Assembly: GCF_937863155.1 (NCBI RefSeq)
Contig: NZ_CALMFB010000074.1
Location: 1 to 60,568 of the forward strand
Direction: 5' to 3'
DNA: 60,568 nucleotides
Source of the DNA: an uncultured Brevundimonas sp.
GTDB taxonomy: Bacteria > Pseudomonadota > Alphaproteobacteria > Caulobacterales > Caulobacteraceae
Below, one piece after another: positions 9,112 to 20,415 of this stretch. Position 1 is the stretch's first letter, and each line of letters begins with the position of its first letter. Below the pieces are notes generated by a model, which saw only the letters and a program-made list of their open reading frames with translations, searched no databases and had not been told where the DNA came from. The translations under genes and the position numbers were made by a program.

Positions 9112-9228
9112 ACGGCGGACGCCGGAACAGGCTTCACATCTGCGGCATAGAGGAGGGCGGGGCGGTTGCACGCGCCCGGCGACGGCCTAAATGCCGACCC
9201 TCCCCATCACGCAGTCGGAGCCATCCCC

Positions 9229-10179
9229 ATGCAGAAACGCCCCCTCGGCCCGTCCGGCCTGGATATCGCGCCCCTGGTGTTCGGCGGCAACGTCTTCGGC
9301 TGGACGGCGGACGAGGCGACGTCCTTCGCCCTGCTGGACGCCTTCGTCGATGCGGGCTTCAACGCCATCGACACCGCCGACGCCTATTCGCGCTGGGTTC
9401 CCGGCCATGAGGGCGGCGAGAGCGAGACGATCATCGGCCGCTGGCTGAAGGCGCGCGGCCGCCGTGACGAGGTGGCCATTCTGACCAAGGTCGGATCGGA
9501 CATGGGCCAGGGCCATAACGACCTGTCGCCCGGCTGGATCGAACGCGCGGTCGAGGCGTCGCTGCGCCGGCTGCAGACCGACCGGATCGATCTGTATCAG
9601 GCGCACTGGCCCGATCCGCGAACGCCCCAGGAAGAGACGCTGCGCGCCTTCGACCGGCTGGTCCAGGCGGGCAAGGTGCGGGCCATCGGCGTGTCGAACC
9701 ATGACGCCGACCAGGTGCGACAGGCGCTGGATATCTCGGCCCGCGAGGGACTGGCGGCCTATGCGGCGATCCAGCCGCACTACAATCTGTACAGCCGCGC
9801 GACCTTCGAGGGGCCGTTGCAGGATCTGGCCGTCGAGAAGGGCCTGGGCGTCATCACCTATTTCAGCCTGGAAAGCGGCTTCCTGACCGGCAAATACCGC
9901 ACCGGCGCCGATGTCGCCGGAACCTCGCGCGAGGGGATGCTGAAGGACAAGTTCGACGAACGCGGCGTGCGCGTCCTGGCCGTTCTGGACGCCGTGGCGC
10001 GGCGCAACGAGGCGGCCCCGGCCCAGGTCGCCCTGGCCTGGCTGCTGGCCCAGCCGGGGGTGACGGCGCCGATCGTCAGCGCCACCTCGACGACGCAGCT
10101 GGCCGAGGTGCTGAAGGCGGCGGATCTGACGCTGTCGGACCAGGATCTGGCCGAACTGAGCCAGGCGGGCGCGGTCTGA
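9229..10179 (+). CDS. Aldo/keto reductase family oxidoreductase
   Basis: An NADPH-dependent reductase of about 316 residues with a TIM barrel. The start ATG at 9229 is supported by GGAG at 9217-9220 and by the family-typical N terminus MQKRPLGPSGLDIAPLVFGGNVFGW; upstream in-frame starts would add a meaningless extension. Catalytic residues by family are Asp and Tyr in DTADAYSRW, Lys in ILTKVG, and His in YQAHWPDP. The C-terminal cofactor segment APIVSATSTTQLAEVLKA is present. It resembles the YajO/Tas-like group that reduces aldehydes or sugars, but substrate cannot be read. It converges on trxB. Confidence 0.9.
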   Translation: MQKRPLGPSGLDIAPLVFGGNVFGWTADEATSFALLDAFVDAGFNAIDTADAYSRWVPGHEGGESETIIGRWLKARGRRDEVAILTKVGSDMGQGHNDLSPGWIERAVEASLRRLQTDRIDLYQAHWPDPRTPQEETLRAFDRLVQAGKVRAIGVSNHDADQVRQALDISAREGLAAYAAIQPHYNLYSRATFEGPLQDLAVEKGLGVITYFSLESGFLTGKYRTGADVAGTSREGMLKDKFDERGVRVLAVLDAVARRNEAAPAQVALAWLLAQPGVTAPIVSATSTTQLAEVLKAADLTLSDQDLAELSQAGAV

Positions 10180-10188
10180 CGAAAGGCC

Positions 10189-11202
10189 CTACCAGACGCC
10201 GATCTTTTCCGCCTCGGCGTGGCTGATGGGATGGCCGGCGGCCTTGTGGTCTTCCTCGGCCAGGAAACGCGCGGCCTCCAGCGCGGCCATGCAGCCCATG
10301 CCGGCGGCGGTGACGGCCTGGCGATAGACGTCGTCGGTCACGTCGCCGGCGGCGTAGACCCCCTCGACGGCGGTCGCGGTCGTGCCCGGTTTGACCACCA
10401 GATAGCCGCCAGCCTTGGTCTCCAGCTGGCCTGAGAACAGTTCCGACGACGGGGCGTGGCCGATGGCGATGAAGACGCCGTCGGCGGCGATGTCCTGGGT
10501 CGAGCCGTCCAGCGCATTCTTCAGCCGCACGCCGGTGACGTTGCGCGCCACGCCGTCGACGACGCCGACGATCTCTTCCACCTGATGGTTCCAGATGACC
10601 CGGATCTTGGGATGGGCGAACAGGCGGTCCTGAAGGATCTTCTCGGCGCGGAATTCGTCGCGGCGGTGCACGACGGTGACGCTCTGGGCGAAATTGGTCA
10701 GGAACAGCGCCTCTTCGACCGCCGTATTGCCGCCGCCGACCACCACCACGTCCTTGCCGCGATAGAAGAAGCCGTCGCAGGTGGCGCAGGCCGAGACGCC
10801 GAAGCCCTGGTATTTCGCCTCCGAGTCCAGCCCCAGCCATTTGGCCTGGGCGCCGGTGGAGATGATGACCGTCTCGGCCAGAATCTCGGTTCCCGAATCC
10901 AGCGTTAGGCGGAACGGGCGCGACGACAGGTCGGCGCGGGCGACGATGTCGTGGATGACCTCGGTTCCCACATGCTCGGCCTGGGCCTGCATCTGCTCCA
11001 TCAGCCAGGGGCCCTGGATGGTCTCCGCAAAGCCGGGATAGTTCTCGACATCCGTGGTGATGGTCAGCTGGCCGCCCGGCTGCAGCCCGGCGATGACCAC
11101 GGGGTTCAGAGAGGCGCGGGCGGCGTAGATGGCGGCGGTCCAGCCGGCGGGGCCGGACCCGATGACGGCGACGCGGACGGTGCGGGGGGCGGGGGTGCTC
11201 AT
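10189..11202 (-). CDS. trxB: Thioredoxin-disulfide reductase
   Basis: A cytoplasmic FAD enzyme passing electrons from NADPH to thioredoxin. It is 337 residues, near the family's usual 315-330. The FAD-binding GSGPAGWTAAIYAARA is near residue 13, the redox pair lies in SACATCDGFFYRG near residue 140, the NADPH-binding GGGNTAVEEALFL follows, and the closing FAD motif GVYAAGDVTDDVYRQAVTAAGMGCMAA is at the C terminus. The first residues MSTPAPRTVRVAVIG fit a normal start. It is a single gene, tail to tail with the aldo/keto reductase. Confidence 0.96.
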   Translation of the reverse strand: MSTPAPRTVRVAVIGSGPAGWTAAIYAARASLNPVVIAGLQPGGQLTITTDVENYPGFAETIQGPWLMEQMQAQAEHVGTEVIHDIVARADLSSRPFRLTLDSGTEILAETVIISTGAQAKWLGLDSEAKYQGFGVSACATCDGFFYRGKDVVVVGGGNTAVEEALFLTNFAQSVTVVHRRDEFRAEKILQDRLFAHPKIRVIWNHQVEEIVGVVDGVARNVTGVRLKNALDGSTQDIAADGVFIAIGHAPSSELFSGQLETKAGGYLVVKPGTTATAVEGVYAAGDVTDDVYRQAVTAAGMGCMAALEAARFLAEEDHKAAGHPISHAEAEKIGVW

Positions 11203-11272
11203 GACCCCTATTTAGGCGCTGATTCCGGCCGAGGCGATGCTAGTCTGACGCCCGTATCCACAAGGAGCCGAC

Positions 11273-11566
11273 ATGACGGACAAGAAGACCGACAAGAGCG
11301 CCGCCTTCCTGCCCATCGGCATCGGCGCGGGTCTGGCCATCGGCGTGGGCCTGGGGGTCGCGCTGGACGATATCGCCATGGGCCTGGCGCTGGGGGTGGC
11401 CATCGGTTCGGGGCTGGGCGTCGCCGGAATGGGGGCGGCCAAGGCCCGCAAGGGCCGCCAAGATGGCGGCGACGCCGCAGGGACGGGCATGAGCCGGGAA
11501 TCAGACGCCGAGTCTGGTTCGGACTCTGGCGGTGGCTCGGGCGGCGGTGACGGCGGCGGCGACTGA
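11273..11566 (+). CDS. Small glycine-rich membrane protein (97 aa)
   Basis: AAGGAG ends 5 nt before the ATG. The protein has a short charged start (MTDKKTDKSAAFLP) and two small-residue helices, IGIGAGLAIGVGLGVALDD and IAMGLALGVAIGSGLGVAGMGAA, which look like a glycine-zipper hairpin in the inner membrane. The last 35 residues are hydrophilic and end in a Ser/Gly/Asp run (SGGGSGGGDGGGD). No function is recognised. It is divergent from trxB with a 70-bp gap. Confidence 0.7.
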   Translation: MTDKKTDKSAAFLPIGIGAGLAIGVGLGVALDDIAMGLALGVAIGSGLGVAGMGAAKARKGRQDGGDAAGTGMSRESDAESGSDSGGGSGGGDGGGD

Positions 11567-11615
11567 CGCTTCGCGACGCGGCCAAAAACCCAGGTTTCGG
11601 CTTGCCATTCGCGCC

Positions 11616-11629
11616 ATCATCATGATGAT
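11616..11629. promoter_or_regulatory. 14-bp perfect palindrome upstream of the OB/membrane-protein gene
   Basis: ATCATCATGATGAT is a perfect palindrome lying 39 nt before the ATG at 11669, placing it in the probable promoter or leader. It could be an operator, but simple trinucleotide structure also makes such palindromes arise by chance. Confidence 0.3.
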
Positions 11630-11668
11630 CGCAGGCCGAACGGTATTCTTTTGAATGGGGTTGAAACT

Positions 11669-12463
11669 ATGGAAGGCAAGGTTCTGGGGTTCGACGCGGC
11701 GACGGGAACCGGCGCCATCAAGGCGACGGACGGCGGGCGTTACACCTTTGGCGCGGCGGACTGGCGCGGCGCGGCGCCGGCCAAGGCCGGTGACGATGTG
11801 GACTTCACCATCGACGGCGCCACGGCCAAGGAAATCTATGTGACCCGCGCGGGGCTGAACCTCGACCTGGGCGGCATCGGGGATTCCATCAAGACAGAAG
11901 GCGGCGTGGCGGGCATCTTCCTGTCGTCCTGGTCGGCCATCCTGGCCGCGGCGACCCTGGTGGCCTGCTTCCTGCCCTTCATCTCGGCCGCGGGGCAGAG
12001 CGAGAACCTGTTCGGCGTCGTCGAGATGGCCGGCACGGTCAAGACCGGCCTCAGCGGCTATGGCATGGCGGCGGCCATGTTCGGCGGCGAGGCCCAGGCC
12101 CCGGCCTTCGTGGGCGTGATGAAGACCCTGCTGGGCCTGTATCCGCTATTCTATCTGATCCCGGTCGCCGCGATCTGGGTGCTGGTCTTCGCCTTCATGA
12201 ACAAGCCTCTGCGCCTGCCGACCCTGGTGTCGGGCGCCCTGACCCTGGGTCTGCCGATCGTGCTGATCCTGCTGGGCGGTCTGATGGTGGTCAGCTCCAT
12301 GCCCGAAGAGATGCGCGAGATGATGTCGCAGGGCGGCGGCGGCGGCCTGGAGATGGGCCTGGGCCTGGGGGGATGGCTGATCGTCGTCCTGGGCGCGGCG
12401 CAACTGGCCAATGTGTTCGGCTACATCAAGGTCACGCCGGCCGGCCTGATCAACAAGAGCTGA
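11669..12463 (+). CDS. Cold-shock/OB-like N-terminal domain fused to a polytopic membrane protein
   Basis: Residues 1-58 (MEGKVLGFDAATGTGAIKA, GGRYTFGAADW, AGDDVDFTIDG) have the spacing of a cold-shock-like OB fold: a GKV strand, a GxGxI turn and a YTF strand. The rest has about four membrane helices (SAILAAATLVACFLPFIS, TLLGLYPLFYLIPVAAIWVL, LTLGLPIVLILLGGLMVV, GLGLGGWLIVVLGAAQLA). A hydrophilic loop MPEEMREMMSQGGGGG lies before the last helix. The frame opens with TTG at 11651, but ATG 11669 fits the domain start. A strong terminator follows. Whether the N-terminal domain binds nucleic acid is unproven. Confidence 0.75.
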   Translation: MEGKVLGFDAATGTGAIKATDGGRYTFGAADWRGAAPAKAGDDVDFTIDGATAKEIYVTRAGLNLDLGGIGDSIKTEGGVAGIFLSSWSAILAAATLVACFLPFISAAGQSENLFGVVEMAGTVKTGLSGYGMAAAMFGGEAQAPAFVGVMKTLLGLYPLFYLIPVAAIWVLVFAFMNKPLRLPTLVSGALTLGLPIVLILLGGLMVVSSMPEEMREMMSQGGGGGLEMGLGLGGWLIVVLGAAQLANVFGYIKVTPAGLINKS

Positions 12464-12486
12464 GGCTCAAAGCCTGGACAACAAAG

Positions 12487-12520
12487 GGCGGTCGCCGTTT
12501 CGCACGGCGGCCGCCTTTTT
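12487..12520. terminator. Bidirectional intrinsic terminator between convergent genes
   Basis: Arms GGCGGTCGCCG (12487-12497) and CGGCGGCCGCC (12505-12515) form an 11-bp stem with one G-U pair and a 7-nt loop, followed by TTTTT at 12516-12520. AAA precedes the left arm, so it can also act on the opposite strand. It separates the membrane-protein gene from the convergent ELM1 gene, whose stop codon touches the T run. Confidence 0.85.
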
Positions 12521-13503
12521 CATGCGCCGCGCGCGGCCATGGCCTGCAACACCGCCTGGGCGGCGCGGTCGGTCTCGGCCAGGGGCGGATAGGTCCAGGT
12601 CTCCAGAACGCCGTCGAACGGCCGCGTCGCGCCATGGGCCGCCAGATCGGCGTGCAGACGCGCGAACTTGCCGCCCGATCCGCGCGGGATCATGGGCAGG
12701 ACATGCACCGGCTTGCCGGTCGAGGCGGCCTCGGCGGCCATGTTGGCGCTGTCCTCGGTGACCAGGATGTGGTCGGCGCCGTGCAGGAAGGCGAACAGGG
12801 GATTGTCGCCCGTCCCGTCCCAGATCCAGCCGGGCAGGGCCGCCAGCCGCTCGGTCATGATCGCCCGCGCGGCGTCCGGCGTGCGGCGCGAAAAGGTCAG
12901 CATCAGCGATCCCCCGGCCGCCGACACGGCCTCGCCGATGCGCCGGGCCAGATCGGCGGCGTGGGCGGGGGTCAGGTCGAAGGCTTTGGACCGCCCGCCG
13001 ATCATCGCCGCCACGCGCGGGCGGGACAGGGGATCGATCCGGTCGGCGAAGGCGGGCGCCGCCTGGGCCAGGCCTTGCGGCGTGATGCGGTGGGGGCTGC
13101 CGATGATCTCGAACACAGTGTCGCCGTCCAGCTCGTCATGAGCGGGCGCGACCACCATGTCGAAACGGCGCGGATCAAGCCGTGGGTCTTGCACCTGAAC
13201 CACGAACGGACGCGGCGCGGATGCGCGGCGAATCCTCAGCGACAGCGGCAGGCTGGCCCGGCCGCAGGCGATCCACAGGTCGGGCGCCGGCCCGTCCAGG
13301 GCGTCGGTCGCGCCATCCAGCATGGAGGGCCGCTTCAGATCGGCGGGCAGGGCGTCGAACAGCGGCCGCCAGCGGACGGTGCGGTCCTGAATCACAGCCG
13401 GGGTGCGCCGCGCCACGGCCTCGGCCAGGCCCAGGGCCTGGTTGCGGATGCCGGCGCGGCCGTCGGTGACGACGCGGATCGTCAGCGGCGCGGGCGCCGC
13501 CAC
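12520..13503 (-). CDS. ELM1/GtrOC1 family putative nucleoside-diphosphate-sugar glycosyltransferase
   Basis: A 327-residue protein of the Mito_fiss_Elm1 family (PF06258 type), named after plant ELM1 but common in alphaproteobacteria, with a GT-B-like two-lobe fold. Signatures: VVTDGRAGIRNQALGLAEA at the N terminus, LWIACGRASLP, VQVQDPRLDP, FDMVVAPAHDEL, AAMIGGRSKAFDLT, and ILVTEDSANMAAEAASTGKPVHVLP in the nucleotide-sugar-binding lobe. The start is a GTG 4 nt after the greA stop, so it is co-transcribed with and probably coupled to greA. No membrane segment is seen. The bacterial role is not established; envelope glycan synthesis is an inference from the fold. Confidence 0.85.
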   Translation of the reverse strand: MAAPAPLTIRVVTDGRAGIRNQALGLAEAVARRTPAVIQDRTVRWRPLFDALPADLKRPSMLDGATDALDGPAPDLWIACGRASLPLSLRIRRASAPRPFVVQVQDPRLDPRRFDMVVAPAHDELDGDTVFEIIGSPHRITPQGLAQAAPAFADRIDPLSRPRVAAMIGGRSKAFDLTPAHAADLARRIGEAVSAAGGSLMLTFSRRTPDAARAIMTERLAALPGWIWDGTGDNPLFAFLHGADHILVTEDSANMAAEAASTGKPVHVLPMIPRGSGGKFARLHADLAAHGATRPFDGVLETWTYPPLAETDRAAQAVLQAMAARGA

Positions 13504-13507
13504 GACC

Positions 13508-13981
13508 TTATTTCCACTCGACCTTGGCGATCTCGTAGGCCTTGACCCCGCCGGGGGTGTTGACCTCGACCGTGTCGCCCACGGATTTGGAGATCAGAGC
13601 CCGCGCGATGGGTGAGGCGACCGAGATGCGGCCGGCCTTCACGTCGGCCTCGTGCTCGCCCACGATCTGATAGCGGCTCTCCTCGTCCGTATCCTCGTCG
13701 ATCATGGTGACGGTGGCGCCGAATTTGACCTGATCGCCCGACAGTTTCGACACGTCGATGACCTGGGCGCGGCTGATCTTGTCCTCGATCTCGGCGATCT
13801 GGCCCTCGATCCAGCCCTGGCGCTCCTTGGCGGCGTGGTACTCGGCGTTTTCCGACAGGTCGCCGTGCGCGCGCGCTTCCGAGATGGCGGCGATGACCGC
13901 CGGCCGCTCCACGGACTTCAATTGCTTGAGTTGATCGTCGAGGGTGCGATAGCCCTCGGCCGTCATCGGCACTTTTTCCAT
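13508..13981 (-). CDS. greA: Transcription elongation factor GreA
   Basis: GreA rescues backtracked RNA polymerase by stimulating transcript cleavage through the secondary channel. The protein is 157 residues, the family's usual length. It has [22 protein letters not shown], then [27 protein letters not shown], the coiled-coil tip with the acidic Asp and Glu, and the C-terminal FKBP-like domain with [22 protein letters not shown] and [23 protein letters not shown]. The ELM1-family gene follows almost directly. Confidence 0.96.
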   Translation of the reverse strand: MEKVPMTAEGYRTLDDQLKQLKSVERPAVIAAISEARAHGDLSENAEYHAAKERQGWIEGQIAEIEDKISRAQVIDVSKLSGDQVKFGATVTMIDEDTDEESRYQIVGEHEADVKAGRISVASPIARALISKSVGDTVEVNTPGGVKAYEIAKVEWK

Positions 13982-14036
13982 TGTAGCGTGGGTTTCTTGT
14001 CGCCCTGGAGACTGAAGGTAAGGCCAAAGGAAACTG

Positions 14037-14067
14037 AACCCGCCGCGGGGCGAGCGCGGCGGGGTTT
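14037..14067 (-). terminator. Terminator-like hairpin between the small membrane gene and greA
   Basis: Arms AACCCGCCGCG (14037-14047) and CGCGGCGGGGTTT (14055-14067) form a strong GC stem with a 7-nt loop. Read on the minus strand it lies downstream of the gene at 14117-14326 and upstream of greA, so it probably ends the M20/small-protein transcript. The U tract on that strand is poor. Confidence 0.55.
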
Positions 14068-14116
14068 CATCAAGACTAGGGTGTCCTGCCTAAAAACTCA
14101 AGATCGGCGTGGCGGA

Positions 14117-14326
14117 TCAGGCGGCGCCGCGTTCGCGTCGGGCGGCGGCCAGGCGGCCCCGGAACAGCACCCGGCGGATCAGGCTGAAGGCCAGGAACCC
14201 CAGGGCGCAAAGGCCCGCCAGCAGGAACAGGCTGGACACCAGAACCGCGCCCGCGGCCATGAAGGCCAGGACGAAGGCGATGGCGGCGGCAAGGGCCAGG
14301 ATGATCTGGGCGGCGTTCGGTCGCAT
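14117..14326 (-). CDS. Small inner-membrane protein (69 aa)
   Basis: The protein begins MRPNAAQIILALAAAIAFVLAFMAAGAVL and carries two hydrophobic helices (about 7-27 and 30-48, LVSSLFLLAGLCALGFLAFSL), then a strongly basic tail IRRVLFRGRLAAARRERGAA that should sit in the cytoplasm. It starts 30 nt after the M20 gene stop on the same strand and is probably co-transcribed. No family or function is recognised; coding status rests on the clean two-helix pattern and placement. Confidence 0.6.
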   Translation of the reverse strand: MRPNAAQIILALAAAIAFVLAFMAAGAVLVSSLFLLAGLCALGFLAFSLIRRVLFRGRLAAARRERGAA

Positions 14327-14356
14327 GAACCGTTAACGGCCAGACCGGCGGAAGGT

Positions 14357-15664
14357 TCAGCCGGGCGTGCGCGGCATCAGGTCCAGGGCGCTGCGCACCA
14401 TGGCCTCGGCGCCGGCGATGACGGCGGGCTCCGGTTCGATGCGGAACTCGGGCGAATGGTGCGGGGCGGCTTCGCCGGTCGCCGGGGCGCCGCCCACATC
14501 CATGAACACCGCCTTCACCCCCGTTTCCGGCTGGCCGTAAAGGGCGAAGTCCTCGGCTCCCATGCCCATCCGCTCGGGCGGGATCAGGGTCTCGGCCCCC
14601 ATACCGTCCACCACCACCTGACGCAGGCGCAGGGCCAGCGGCGTGTCGTTGATGACCGGCGGCACGCCGGGGCTGGGCTGGCTGACGACCGGCAGGCGGT
14701 CCTCGGGCACGTTCAGGGCCAAGGCGGTGTTGCGGGTGATGCGTTCGACCCCAGCCATCAGATGATTGCGCACCTCAAGGCTGTCGGATCGCACGGTCAG
14801 CTGCAGCTTGACCTCTTCGGGGATGATGTTGTGGCGGATGCCGCCGTGGATCGACCCGACGGTGACCACGGCGCCCTGAAGCGGATCGACCTCGCGGCTG
14901 CGCAGGGTCTGCAGCGCCACCACAATGTGCGAGGCGACCAGCACGGGATCGACCGTCAAATGCGGTGCCGCCCCATGGCCGCCGACGCCGCGCACGATGA
15001 CGTCCAGGCTGTCGGAACTGGAATAGGAGATGGCCTCGGGGATCTGCACCTTGCCCGCCGGCAGCCCCGCCTTGACGTGAAAGCCCAGGGCGAAGTCCGG
15101 CTTGGGGAAGCGGGTGTAGAGGCCGTCGTTGAGCATGGCGCGGGCGCCGCGCACGCCTTCTTCGGCCGGTTGGCCGATCAGCACCAGCGTGCCGGACCAG
15201 GCGTCGCGCCGGGCCATCATCTGGCGCGCGGCGCCGACCAGGGCGGTCATGTGCACATCGTGGCCGCAGGCGTGCATGACCGGCTTCTCCACCCCATCGA
15301 CATCGACCTGGGTCACGGTCGAGGCGTGCGGCAGGCCGGTGGCTTCGCGAATGGGCAGGCCGTCCATGTCGGCGCGGATCAGGACGGTGGGGCCGGAGCC
15401 GTTGCGCAGCACGGCGACCACGCCGGTGCCTCCCACGTTTTCGGTGACGTCATAGCCCAGGCCGCGCAACTCCTGGGCCAGGCGCGCGGCGGTCTGGACC
15501 TCCAGCATCGACAGCTCGGGGTTGCGGTGGAAATGCTCCCACAGGGCGCCCAGATTGGCGCCATAGTCGGCGGCGATGGCGGCGCGCAGATCGGCGGGCG
15601 CCTGGGCGGCGACCGGCGTCGCAAAGGCGGCCACAGCCGCGGCCAGTCCCAGCATGGATTTCAT
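14357..15664 (-). CDS. Secreted M20 family amidohydrolase/peptidase
   Basis: A metal-dependent amidohydrolase of the hippurate hydrolase/IAA-amino acid hydrolase group. The start ATG follows GGGGAGGCGACG (good ribosome site) and begins a signal peptide MKSMLGLAAAVAAFATPVAAQA, so it acts in the periplasm. Zinc-ligand motifs typical of M20D are visible: HACGHDVHMTALVGAA near residue 137, GQPAEEGVRGARAM with its Glu pair, and LGFHVKAG. A dimerisation lid follows, then PERMGMGAEDFALYG and HHSPEFRIEPE at the C terminus. Length 435 is normal. Likely substrates are N-acyl amino acids or amide-linked peptides; which one cannot be read. Confidence 0.92.
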   Translation of the reverse strand: MKSMLGLAAAVAAFATPVAAQAPADLRAAIAADYGANLGALWEHFHRNPELSMLEVQTAARLAQELRGLGYDVTENVGGTGVVAVLRNGSGPTVLIRADMDGLPIREATGLPHASTVTQVDVDGVEKPVMHACGHDVHMTALVGAARQMMARRDAWSGTLVLIGQPAEEGVRGARAMLNDGLYTRFPKPDFALGFHVKAGLPAGKVQIPEAISYSSSDSLDVIVRGVGGHGAAPHLTVDPVLVASHIVVALQTLRSREVDPLQGAVVTVGSIHGGIRHNIIPEEVKLQLTVRSDSLEVRNHLMAGVERITRNTALALNVPEDRLPVVSQPSPGVPPVINDTPLALRLRQVVVDGMGAETLIPPERMGMGAEDFALYGQPETGVKAVFMDVGGAPATGEAAPHHSPEFRIEPEPAVIAGAEAMVRSALDLMPRTPG

Positions 15665-15759
15665 CGTCGCCTCCCCTGACGCTGTTCGGGGAAGCCTAGA
15701 CCATTTTTCGGTTCACTCGGAATCGACTGAACCCGCATCTTCGCTCTAGGCCTGCCGCC

Positions 15760-19059
<3,300 letters not shown>

Positions 19060-19070
19060 GGGTCAGGCCT

Positions 19071-19388
19071 TCAGTTCGTCGCCACCGCGCATTCCCAGCC
19101 GTCGTAGTCCAGCTGGAAGGCCGCGGCCCAGGATTGCATCATGACGGAAACGGGGGCGAAGGCGGCTTCGTCCACCGCCATGGTCGTTTCCAGAATAAGA
19201 GAATCGTCGCCGCCGCGCGTCAGGTATCCGGCGCGTCGCGCCACCTCGTTCAGATCGCCCAGGGCCGCGTCGTCGCCGAAGAAATAGAACAGCGTATGGC
19301 GCGGCGTGACACCGGAATCGCCGTGTTCCGCCAGGGCGGCGCGGATCATGGCGTCGCGTTCGTCATGGCTGGCGTCGGCGTCGGTCAC
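19071..19388 (-). CDS. RraB-like (regulator of ribonuclease E inhibitor B fold) small protein
   Basis: A 105-residue acidic protein with the RraB-domain pattern: an N-terminal helix (DERDAMIRAALAEHGD), TPRHTLFYFFGDDAALGDLNEVARRAGY, and a C-terminal half with MMQSWAAAFQLDYDGWECAV. I chose the GTG at 19388 because GGAAGGA lies 5 nt upstream; the longer frame to 19646 adds a basic non-homologous stretch that overlaps the HAD gene. In enterobacteria RraB binds and inhibits RNase E, but many proteins of this fold have no shown role. It is followed by carB after 11 nt. Confidence 0.75.
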   Translation of the reverse strand: MTDADASHDERDAMIRAALAEHGDSGVTPRHTLFYFFGDDAALGDLNEVARRAGYLTRGGDDSLILETTMAVDEAAFAPVSVMMQSWAAAFQLDYDGWECAVATN

Positions 19389-19501
19389 GGCGGTCCTTCC
19401 GGCCCTGGCGCGCGCGAAGGCCGGCGCGGGGAGGCGCAGCGGTCCGGCGGCTTGTCGGCTAAGCGGCCCGTCTAATGACGCGGGGCGGCGGGAGCAAGCG
19501 A

Positions 19502-20221
19502 TTATCGGGCCGAACCGTCCGCCCGCGCATCGATCCAGGCCGGCAGGTCGGCGATGGCTTCCAGCGCGCCATAGCGGGGGTGGCCGGCCGGGGCGTCGGC
19601 CAGCTCGTGGGCCCAGGTGATGTGATAGGGGATGTGCACCGCCCAAGCCCCGGCCTCCAGCGCCGGAAGGACATCGGATTTCATCGAATTGCCGGCCATG
19701 ACGGCCTGATCCGGGCCGGTGCCGTGGCGGGTGAAGACGCGGTCATAGGTGGCGCGGTCCTTTTCCGACACGATCTCGACCGCCGCGAACAGTTCGCCCA
19801 GGCCGGACGCCGCCACCTTGCGTTCCTGATCCATCAGGTCGCCCTTGGTCACCAGCACCAGGCGATAGCGTTCCGACAGGGCGGCCAGGGCCTCGTCCAC
19901 GCCGGGCAGGGTCTCGACCGGATGGGCCAGCATCTCGCGCCCGGCGGCCAGGATCTCGCGCACCACTTCCGGCGGGGCGCCGCCGTCGCACAGCTCCATC
20001 GCCGTCTCGATCATCGACAGGGTGAAGCCCTTCACCCCATAGCCGTAGAGGCGCAGGTTGCGGCGCTCGGTCTCGGCCAAGCGCGCCTCGATCGTCTCGG
20101 GATCGCCGTGGTCGTCCAGCAGGTCCACGAACCGGGCGTGGGTCAGGCGAAAGATCGTCTCATTGTGCCAAAGGGTGTCGTCGGCATCCAGGCCCACGGT
20201 GGTGACGGCGGCGCGTTTCAT
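19502..20221 (-). CDS. HAD family hydrolase
   Basis: A 239-residue cytoplasmic phosphatase-like enzyme. Motif I is GLDADDTLWHNE with the nucleophile Asp near residue 12 and the acid Asp two residues later; motif II is LVLVTKG; motif III is the Lys in VSEKDRATYDRVF; and motif IV is VMAGNSMKSDVLPALEAGAWAV, where Asn-Ser replaces the usual Gly-Asp but the second Asp is kept. The helical cap is residues 20-90. It resembles YjjG/phosphoglycolate-type HADs; the substrate is unknown. It starts 114 nt upstream of the RraB-like gene and is divergent from the transporter gene. Confidence 0.88.
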   Translation of the reverse strand: MKRAAVTTVGLDADDTLWHNETIFRLTHARFVDLLDDHGDPETIEARLAETERRNLRLYGYGVKGFTLSMIETAMELCDGGAPPEVVREILAAGREMLAHPVETLPGVDEALAALSERYRLVLVTKGDLMDQERKVAASGLGELFAAVEIVSEKDRATYDRVFTRHGTGPDQAVMAGNSMKSDVLPALEAGAWAVHIPYHITWAHELADAPAGHPRYGALEAIADLPAWIDARADGSAR

Positions 20222-20415
20222 GCCCGGCGAATGTCGCAGCCGCCGCCCGGATGCAAGGCCCGAACGCAGGCAGAACCGCGATCACCAACGGTTACGACTT
20301 GTAAAGCCTGTTCCGTGGTGGTCCTATCCGCCTGATCGCCGGGGGAGGCGGATGCGCGGACCAGTCGTCTGGTTCAGGTCGCTGACGGGGCCCGGCACAC
20401 GCAAAAAGGCATCAT

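Noticed and set aside
13652-15679. 675-codon open frame on the plus strand
   Set aside because: Antisense to greA and the M20 peptidase; composition is His/Gln/Gly-rich noise with no family motif.
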